In this document: positions 58,664 through 64,000 of the stretch, piece after piece
How positions within the stretch are numbered: position 1 is the stretch's first letter
Layout: each line of letters starts with the position of its first letter
DNA from: Neisseria perflava
GTDB lineage: Bacteria; Pseudomonadota; Gammaproteobacteria; Burkholderiales; Neisseriaceae
DNA: 64,000 nt
Assembly: GCF_002863305.2 (NCBI RefSeq)
Contig: NZ_CP136962.1
Location: 1 to 64,000 of the forward strand
Reading direction: 5' to 3'
Translations under genes and position numbers: made by a program
Notes under the pieces: generated by a model
Told to the model about the DNA's origin: nothing
Database searches by the model: none
What the model saw: the letters and a program-made list of their open reading frames with translations, nothing else

Positions 58664-58740
58664 TTTCATGATTGGTTTGGAGTGGTTTTGATTTAAACGG
58701 GTGGGCAAGATATTTTTGGATTGCTTTGGAAGAGGCAAAA

Positions 58741-58782
58741 CAAAAGAGCGTATATCCATTGGGATCACGCTCTTTTGTTTTT
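58741..58782. terminator. Terminator-like hairpin facing both directions
   Basis: CAAAAGAGCGT pairs with ACGCTCTTTTG, followed on the plus strand by TTTTT and a reverse DUS (58781-58792). It probably stops minus-strand transcription arriving from nqrM. Confidence 0.8.
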
Positions 58783-58840
58783 CAGACGGCCTGATGGGGG
58801 ATAAACAGCCTTGAGTTATGAATAAACATTCAACAACGAC

Positions 58841-59062
58841 TTAATGATCGACCTTGATGCCTTGATTGTCGGAATGTTGTTTTTTATCCAGCTCTTTTTG
58901 CAAGGTATCGCATGGCGTGTCGCAATCGCACATTTTCTTCATGCCGAGAGAGGAAATGCCGCCGCAGCTGCCTTTGATGGTGCGTTTGGAGAAGATATAG
59001 CCGATTGCCATGCCGAGGATGACAATGATAAAGATGCCGAAAGTCAGAAGGAGGGTTTTCAT
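58841..59062 (-). CDS. nqrM: NqrM, NQR maturation factor (DUF539)
   Basis: NqrM is a small membrane protein required for assembly of the Na+-translocating NADH:quinone reductase, likely delivering iron to the NqrDE site. The 73-residue protein has one N-terminal membrane span (LLLTFGIFIIVILGMAIGYIF) and four cysteines (33, 45, 47, 51) in SCGGISSLGMKKMCDCDTPC, the family's conserved pattern. It lies 18 bases after apbE in the nqr gene set, so it is the last gene of that transcript. Confidence 0.95.
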   Translation of the reverse strand: MKTLLLTFGIFIIVILGMAIGYIFSKRTIKGSCGGISSLGMKKMCDCDTPCDTLQKELDKKQHSDNQGIKVDH

Positions 59063-59079
59063 GTGTGTATTCCTGAAGG

Positions 59080-60150
59080 TTAGTTTAATAATTTCTTGAA
59101 TGCGCTGGACATTTTAGTATGGTAGCCGCCTTGCGGGGTTCGGATGATAAGGAAAACGGCGAGATTTTCTTGCTCGGCAAGTTTAAGCGCTTCGGTTTCT
59201 CCGAGAACAAACAATCCGGTGGAAAGGCCGTCTGCAAGTGTGGCGTTTTCTGCTACTACGCTGATGGAGGCGAGGTTGTGGCTGATGGGTTGTTTGGTTT
59301 TGGGGTTGATGATATGGGAAAGGCGACGGCCTGACTTATCAACATGGAAAATGCGGTAGTCGCCGGATGTGGCCAGTGATTTATTGTCCAATGGAATGGT
59401 AATTTGAGTGGCGCCGCCTTGAACGATATTGGGTTGCTCGATGCCGATACGCCAAGGGTTGCCTTGCGCATTGCGGCCTTTGCCATGCAACTCGCCGCCA
59501 ATTTCTACCAAATAATTACCGATATTGAGTTTTTCAAGTTCGGCGGCGGTTTTATCCACGCCGAATCCTTTGGCGATGGAGGAGAGGTCTAAATAGACTT
59601 CGGGGTGGGTTTTGGCAAGTGTAGGCCGTTGTCCGTCTTGGGAAAGTTTGAGTTTGTCCGTACCGACCATTTCTGAAGCATGTTGGATTTCTTGTGCAGT
59701 CGGTTCGTGCGTAATTTCTTTTTGCGGGCCGAATCCCCAGAGGTTGACCAAAGGGCCGACGGTTACGTCCAGTGCGCCGTGCGTCAGTTTGTTTAAACGC
59801 AAGGCTTCTCCGGTCACATAGGCAAAGTCTTGGGAAATGGGCATGGCCTGATTGACGGTGCGCAGCTGGTTGAATTGGCTGATTTCGGAATCGGTCTGGT
59901 AGGTAGACATTTGCCGATTGACTTCTTTAAGCGCGTCATCAATGCGTTTTTGTATTTCGGCAGGGGAGGGGAGTTTATCTTGGCCGTCTGAAAGATATTT
60001 GACGGTATAGGTCGTGCCCATGGTCTCGCCTTGCAGGGTGATGGTTTGTTGTTGTTTTTCGGGTTGGCAGGCAGAGAGCGTGAGTGCGGAAACGATGGCA
60101 ACGGTGTAGCCGATTATCGGACGGTAAAACGAATTAGAAAGAAACAGCAT
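59080..60150 (-). CDS. apbE: FAD:protein FMN transferase ApbE (lipoprotein)
   Basis: ApbE attaches FMN covalently to a Thr or Ser of target proteins; in Neisseria the main targets are NqrB and NqrC. The 356-residue product has a signal with lipobox LSAC (Cys 28), GETMGTTYTVKY near the start, DLSSIAKGFGVD, and GRRLSHIINPKTKQPI plus the C-terminal TLADGLSTGLFVLG that bind magnesium and FAD. The start position gives a lipoprotein as expected for the periplasmic enzyme. A one-mismatch DUS lies in the gene. It follows nqrF by 130 bases, with a strong hairpin and DUS pair in between. Confidence 0.96.
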   Translation of the reverse strand: MLFLSNSFYRPIIGYTVAIVSALTLSACQPEKQQQTITLQGETMGTTYTVKYLSDGQDKLPSPAEIQKRIDDALKEVNRQMSTYQTDSEISQFNQLRTVNQAMPISQDFAYVTGEALRLNKLTHGALDVTVGPLVNLWGFGPQKEITHEPTAQEIQHASEMVGTDKLKLSQDGQRPTLAKTHPEVYLDLSSIAKGFGVDKTAAELEKLNIGNYLVEIGGELHGKGRNAQGNPWRIGIEQPNIVQGGATQITIPLDNKSLATSGDYRIFHVDKSGRRLSHIINPKTKQPISHNLASISVVAENATLADGLSTGLFVLGETEALKLAEQENLAVFLIIRTPQGGYHTKMSSAFKKLLN

Positions 60151-60205
60151 AAGGGATTTGCGGATTATTTTTTGAAGCCTTTATTGTATCGTAAAAGAAA
60201 GGTTC

Positions 60206-60238
60206 AGGCCGTCTGAAAGTATGGTTTTCAGACGACCT
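60206..60238. repeat. Inverted DUS pair with one muc-type arm
   Basis: AGGCCGTCTGAA faces TTCAGACGACCT; the second arm has the muc dialect. Confidence 0.85.
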
Positions 60239-60244
60239 GGCAAT

Positions 60245-60277
60245 AAAAAAGGAAGAAACCGAAGTTTCTTCCTTTTT
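60245..60277 (-). terminator. Hairpin terminator after nqrF
   Basis: AAAAAGGAAGAAAC pairs with GTTTCTTCCTTTTT. On the minus strand a T6 run follows. apbE and nqrM downstream may thus need read-through or their own promoter. Confidence 0.9.
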
Positions 60278-60282
60278 GTCTG

Positions 60283-61500
60283 TTAGCCGCCGAAATCGTC
60301 CAAAAGGATGTTTTCGTCTTCCACGCCCAAGTCTTTGAGCATTTTGATCACGGACTGGTTCATGATTGGAGGGCCGCACATGTAGAATTCGCAGTCTTCC
60401 GGTGCTTCGTGGTTTTTCAGGTGGTTTTCGTAAACCACGTTGTGAATGAAGCCTGTGTAACCGTCCCAGTTGTCTTCAGGCAATGGGTCGGACAGGGCGA
60501 CGTGCCATGTGAAGTTCGGGAATTCTGCTGCGAGTTGGTCGAAGTCTTCGACATAGAACATCTCGCGTTTAGAACGTGCACCATACCAGAAGGTAATCTT
60601 ACGTTTGGAGTTCAAACGTTTCAGCTGGTCGAAAATGTGGGAGCGCATCGGCGCCATACCCGCACCACCGCCGATAAATACCATTTCGGCATCGGTATCT
60701 TTAGCAAAGAATTCGCCGAACGGGCCGGAGATGGTTACTTTGTCGCCGGGTTTGAGCGACCAGATGTAGGAAGACATTTGTCCCGGAGGCGCATCAGGTA
60801 CGCGAGGAGGAGGCGTAGCGATACGAACGTTCAGCATAATGATGCCTTTTTCTTCAGGGTATGAAGCCATAGAGTAGGCACGCAAAATCGGCTCGTCCAC
60901 TTTGGAAACGTATTGCCACAGATTGTATTTGTCCCAGTCTTCGTGGTATTCCTTAGGAATGTCGAAGTCTTTGTAGGCAACAGTGTGAGGAGGAGCTTCA
61001 ATTTGAATGTAGCCACCGGCGCGGAAAGGAACTTCTTCGCCTTCGGGAATAGCAAGTTTGAGTTCTTTAATGAACGTGGCTTTGTTGTCATTCGAGATGA
61101 CGGTACATTCCCATTTTTTCACGCCGAACACTTCTTCCGGTACTTCGATGTCCATGTCGGTTTTGACGTTGACCTGACAAGACAGACGGCAGCCTTCGCG
61201 CGCTTCGCGTTTGCTGATGTGTGACAACTCGGTTGGCAGAATGTCGCCGCCGCCGCTTTTCACGACAACGCGGCACTGACCGCATGAGCCGCCGCCACCG
61301 CAGGCGGAAGGAACGAAGATGCCTTGGCTGGCAAGCGCACCCAACAGTTTGCCGCCGGCAGGCATCGTCAGCTCTTTTTCGTTATTGACTTTGATGGTGA
61401 TGTCGCCTTCGCTCACCAACTTGGATTTGGCAAACAGAATCATCAGTGCCAACACCAAGACGATGAGGGTAAACATCACGATACCTAAAATAATCTCCAT
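60283..61500 (-). CDS. nqrF: Na+-translocating NADH:quinone reductase subunit F
   Basis: NqrF accepts electrons from NADH via FAD and passes them through a [2Fe-2S] centre. The 405-residue protein has an N-terminal membrane anchor (residues 4-24), four cluster cysteines (67, 73, 76 and 108) in [12 protein letters not shown] and CRLSCQ, the flavin motif [12 protein letters not shown]-binding [13 protein letters not shown] and the end LLDDFGG. It overlaps nothing; the spacing to nqrE is 13 bases. It is the last core subunit in the nqrB-nqrF order. Confidence 0.98.
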   Translation of the reverse strand: MEIILGIVMFTLIVLVLALMILFAKSKLVSEGDITIKVNNEKELTMPAGGKLLGALASQGIFVPSACGGGGSCGQCRVVVKSGGGDILPTELSHISKREAREGCRLSCQVNVKTDMDIEVPEEVFGVKKWECTVISNDNKATFIKELKLAIPEGEEVPFRAGGYIQIEAPPHTVAYKDFDIPKEYHEDWDKYNLWQYVSKVDEPILRAYSMASYPEEKGIIMLNVRIATPPPRVPDAPPGQMSSYIWSLKPGDKVTISGPFGEFFAKDTDAEMVFIGGGAGMAPMRSHIFDQLKRLNSKRKITFWYGARSKREMFYVEDFDQLAAEFPNFTWHVALSDPLPEDNWDGYTGFIHNVVYENHLKNHEAPEDCEFYMCGPPIMNQSVIKMLKDLGVEDENILLDDFGG

Positions 61501-61513
61501 GCCGATTCCTTTC

Positions 61514-62107
61514 TTATAACTGGATGCCGGAGAACGACATAAACGCCATTGCCATCAGGCCAGCGGCGATAAAGGTAATGCCCAAGCCTTTGAGGCCTTT
61601 AGGGACATCCGAATATTTCATTTTTTCGGTAATGCCCGCCAAAGCGACAATAGCCAAAAGCCAGCCCAGACCTGCACCGAAACCGTATACAACGGACTCG
61701 CCGAAGTCGTATTCGCGTTGCGCCATAAACGATACGGCACCGAAAATCGCGCAGTTTACGGTAATCAGAGGCAGGTAGATACCCAATGCGTTGTAGAGGG
61801 CAGGGACGAATTTGTCCAAGAACATTTCCAAAATCTGCACCAAAGCGGCAATCACGCCGATGAAGGTGATGAATTTCAGGAAGGTCAAATCCACGCCTTC
61901 AACCAGCGCGCCGTCTTTCAACAGCGAGTAAACGAGTTGGTTGGCTGGGACGGACAGGCCGAGTACGAAAGTTACGGCAACGCCCAAACCGAATGCAGTG
62001 GATACTTTTTTAGATACCGCCAAAAATGTACACATCCCTAAGAAGAAGGAAAGTGCCATGTTTTCCAGAAAGACGGATTTTACAAAGAGGCTTAAGTAAT
62101 GTTCCAT
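61514..62107 (-). CDS. nqrE: Na+-translocating NADH:quinone reductase subunit E
   Basis: NqrE is a six-span membrane subunit that with NqrD forms the central inverted-topology pair and holds an intramembrane iron centre. The 197-residue product has the cysteines at 26 ([13 protein letters not shown]) and 119 ([14 protein letters not shown]), the positions expected from Vibrio NqrE. It starts three bases after the nqrD stop on the minus strand. Confidence 0.98.
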   Translation of the reverse strand: MEHYLSLFVKSVFLENMALSFFLGMCTFLAVSKKVSTAFGLGVAVTFVLGLSVPANQLVYSLLKDGALVEGVDLTFLKFITFIGVIAALVQILEMFLDKFVPALYNALGIYLPLITVNCAIFGAVSFMAQREYDFGESVVYGFGAGLGWLLAIVALAGITEKMKYSDVPKGLKGLGITFIAAGLMAMAFMSFSGIQL

Positions 62108-62110
62108 GTC

Positions 62111-62737
62111 TTATTTCTCCGCCTGTTCAGGTTTCCAAGTGCGCAGACCCCATACCAAGAAACCGATGATGAAGAACGCGCTGGGAGCGAGCAGGAACAA
62201 GCCGTTAGTTTGATACCAGCCGCCATCTTGTACAGTTTGGAAAATGGTGTAGCCAAAGAGCTTGCCAGAGCCGATCAGTTCGCGGATGGTTGCGATGATG
62301 ATCAACATCATGCCGTAACCTGCGCCGTTGCCGATACCGTCAACCAAGCTCTCCAAAGGAGGCTCTTTCATGGCAAATGCTTCGGCACGGCCCATCACGA
62401 TACAGTTGGTAATAATCAGACCGACGAATACGGACAGCTGTTTGGACAGCTCATAAGCAAAGGCTTGAAGCAGTTGGTCAACCAGCGTTACCAAGGAAGC
62501 AACAATCGCCATTTGCACAATAATACGGATGCTGTTGGGGATGTAGTTGCGTACCAATGAGATGAAGAAGCTGGAAAAACCGGTTACCAAACTGACGGAA
62601 ATACCCATCACGATGGCCGTCTGAAGTTTGGTGGTAACCGCCAGCGCCGAACAAATCCCCAAAACCTGCAAGGCAATCGGGTTGTTGTCGATAAAGGGTG
62701 AAAACATCAAATGTTTCAAGCGTTTCATATCAGCCAT
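62111..62737 (-). CDS. nqrD: Na+-translocating NADH:quinone reductase subunit D
   Basis: NqrD pairs with NqrE. The 208-residue protein has six spans and the metal cysteines at 29 ([14 protein letters not shown]) and 112 ([16 protein letters not shown]). The ATG overlaps the nqrC stop by one base (TAATG), which shows translational coupling. An in-gene DUS encodes LQTA near residue 38. Confidence 0.98.
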   Translation of the reverse strand: MADMKRLKHLMFSPFIDNNPIALQVLGICSALAVTTKLQTAIVMGISVSLVTGFSSFFISLVRNYIPNSIRIIVQMAIVASLVTLVDQLLQAFAYELSKQLSVFVGLIITNCIVMGRAEAFAMKEPPLESLVDGIGNGAGYGMMLIIIATIRELIGSGKLFGYTIFQTVQDGGWYQTNGLFLLAPSAFFIIGFLVWGLRTWKPEQAEK

Positions 62738-63513
62738 TATTGTGCTCCTGCTGATTTCAATTTGTTCAGGTAGGGGATATAGCCGTTTTCGCCGAACCAG
62801 TAGGCAAACGAGCCTTGTACGCCTTTGGAAGTCAGCGATGCGCCGGAAAGGGCATCTACGCCATGCTCTTTGTCCGAGCTTCCGCCTTTGGAAACATGCA
62901 GGGCAAGTTTGCCTTGTTCGTCAAAGAGTTTTTTGCCGACGAATTTTTGTTGCCACAACGGATTGCCAATTTCGCCGCCCAAGCCCGGAGTTTCGCCTTG
63001 GTCGTAGTAGGTAATGCCGTTGATGGTGTTGCCGTCAGGTTGGATGGCGACGAAGCCGTACATGACTGACCACAGACCGTTGCCGTGCATAGGCAGGATG
63101 ATTTGGCTGACTTTGCCGTCATCGCCTTTTACCAAATAAACTTCAGTGTATTTGGCGCGGCTCTTGATGCCTGCCAAATCGTCTTCAGGTTTGATTTGGA
63201 TGCTTTGGGCAGGGTCTTTGCCGGCGACGCGTGCGCTGAAGTCTTTAGGCGCATCGGCGACGTATTCGCCGGTTGCCAAGTCCACGACACGTTGCTCGAT
63301 ACGTTCGGCAAAGGTTTTGCTGATGTCGGTGTTTTTATCCATCAAACCAGCTACGCTCAAGATATAGCCTTGTTTGTCTTGGAGTTTTTGTTTCTCTTGG
63401 ATGGGTTTCAAGCCGACGACCGCACCAGCAACGATGATGGAACAAATCAGGCTGACAACCAATACCACAATCAGCGTGCCGCTGAAGCTGTCTTTATCGA
63501 ATTTCTTAGCCAT
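62737..63513 (-). CDS. nqrC: Na+-translocating NADH:quinone reductase subunit C
   Basis: NqrC carries a covalently bound FMN in the periplasm and one N-terminal membrane anchor. The 258-residue protein starts [30 protein letters not shown] and has the flavinylation region [20 protein letters not shown], in which the residue equivalent to the FMN-bound Thr of the SGAT motif is a Ser here. The start ATG at 63511-63513 overlaps the nqrB end; an upstream start would extend into nqrB. Flavin attachment probably needs the ApbE encoded downstream. Confidence 0.96.
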   Translation of the reverse strand: MAKKFDKDSFSGTLIVVLVVSLICSIIVAGAVVGLKPIQEKQKLQDKQGYILSVAGLMDKNTDISKTFAERIEQRVVDLATGEYVADAPKDFSARVAGKDPAQSIQIKPEDDLAGIKSRAKYTEVYLVKGDDGKVSQIILPMHGNGLWSVMYGFVAIQPDGNTINGITYYDQGETPGLGGEIGNPLWQQKFVGKKLFDEQGKLALHVSKGGSSDKEHGVDALSGASLTSKGVQGSFAYWFGENGYIPYLNKLKSAGAQ

Positions 63514-64000
63514 TGCTGCGCGCCTTTCTGCGTTTGATGTTCGCTTGTGCGACGAAATAGTCGAAAATCGGGGCAAACAGGTTGGCAAACAGAATCGCCA
63601 ACATCATGCCTTCGGGGTAAGCAGGGTTGACCACGCGGATCAACACGCACATTACACCGATAAGCGCGCCGTACCACCATTTGCCGACATTGGTAAAGGA
63701 AGCGGAAACAGGGTCGGTCGCCATAAACAGCATACCGATGGCGAAGCCGCCGACTACCAAGTGCCAGTACCAAGGCATGGAGAACATGGTGTTGGTGTCC
63801 GAACCGATGAAGTTAAACAACGAAGACATGGCAATCATACCGATCATCACGCCGGCGATAATGCGCCAAGAAGCGATGCGGGCAAACACGATAAACGCGC
63901 CGCCGATTAAGAGCGCCAAAGTGGATACTTCGCCGATTGAGCCGGGCACATTACCGATAAATGCGTCCATCCAAGAAATATTTTGACCGGTTACAACGTT
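63506..64000 (-). CDS. nqrB: Na+-translocating NADH:quinone reductase subunit B (5' end outside window)
   Basis: NqrB is the ten-span membrane subunit that binds FMN and riboflavin and couples electron flow to sodium movement. Only the last 164 residues are in the window, including [58 protein letters not shown] and [36 protein letters not shown]. The frame is open to the right edge. It ends with TAA at 63506-63508, overlapping the nqrC start. nqrA is expected beyond the window. Confidence 0.97.
   Translation of the reverse strand, partial: NVVTGQNISWMDAFIGNVPGSIGEVSTLALLIGGAFIVFARIASWRIIAGVMIGMIAMSSLFNFIGSDTNTMFSMPWYWHLVVGGFAIGMLFMATDPVSASFTNVGKWWYGALIGVMCVLIRVVNPAYPEGMMLAILFANLFAPIFDYFVAQANIKRRKARSNG

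Overview
The window is a chromosomal segment of a commensal-type Neisseria. The strongest sign is the dense scatter of the 12-base DNA uptake sequence (DUS), mostly AGGCCGTCTGAA (the AG-DUS dialect, which I associate with the N. subflava/N. flavescens group), often as inverted pairs that double as terminators. Gene content agrees: sodium-pumping NQR, one-chain SdaA, an ACP-type lysozyme-inhibitor relative, and both queuosine and glycine-cleavage genes. Two tRNAs are present; I see no rRNA, insertion sequence, prophage or CRISPR array.

Layout. 1-2.7 kb: dnaA (5' end cut by the window) and dnaN. 2.9-7.7 kb (minus): an ACP-like secreted protein, lactate permease lctP, then orn-queD-DUF1304-queE. 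7.8-12.2 kb (plus): dxs, a glycosyltransferase-like gene, sdaA. 12.3-20 kb: a small protein, an NlpC/P60 hydrolase, hslO, tyrS, a membrane O-acyltransferase with SGNH domain, ychF. 20-28 kb: ppc, a degenerate MoaC-like gene, a ThiF/MoeB-type E1, lrgAB, argJ, a ClC antiporter. 28-37 kb: ubiB, then the glycine cleavage genes gcvT, gcvH and gcvP, interleaved with two lipoprotein genes and tag; gcvT is preceded by a tandem glycine riboswitch. 37-44.6 kb: thiD, an OsmC protein, GntR and DeoR regulators, glnS, an unknown membrane protein, an EamA transporter. 44.8-54 kb: rho, dgt, tRNA-Arg and tRNA-Glu, a second ACP/MliC-like protein (a lipoprotein), a purine permease, miaB, hemL, uspA. 54-58.6 kb: tcdA, scpA-brnQ, rpmB-rpmG. 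58.8-64 kb (minus): nqrB (cut by the right edge), nqrC, nqrD, nqrE, nqrF, then apbE and nqrM, i.e. most of a respiratory sodium pump with its flavin-attachment and iron-delivery factors.

Most genes are ordinary core metabolism. The exception is glnS: the catalytic core of glutaminyl-tRNA synthetase is interrupted, in frame, by about 113 codons at roughly 30% GC (hand count) that I cannot match to the GlnRS family, between the HIGH and KMSKS-type motifs. The recoded boundary and a different DUS dialect just downstream suggest imported DNA. This is the best candidate in the window for something undescribed.

Other points of interest are a DUS forming a stem inside the glycine riboswitch, DUS copies that supply stop codons and C-terminal residues of genes, a terminator-like hairpin just upstream of a lipoprotein start, a MoaC-like protein lacking its usual LCHPL motif, and an AT-rich island with a TonB-domain lipoprotein between tag and gcvP. 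All functional statements rest on reading the sequence and recalled family motifs; no database search was possible.
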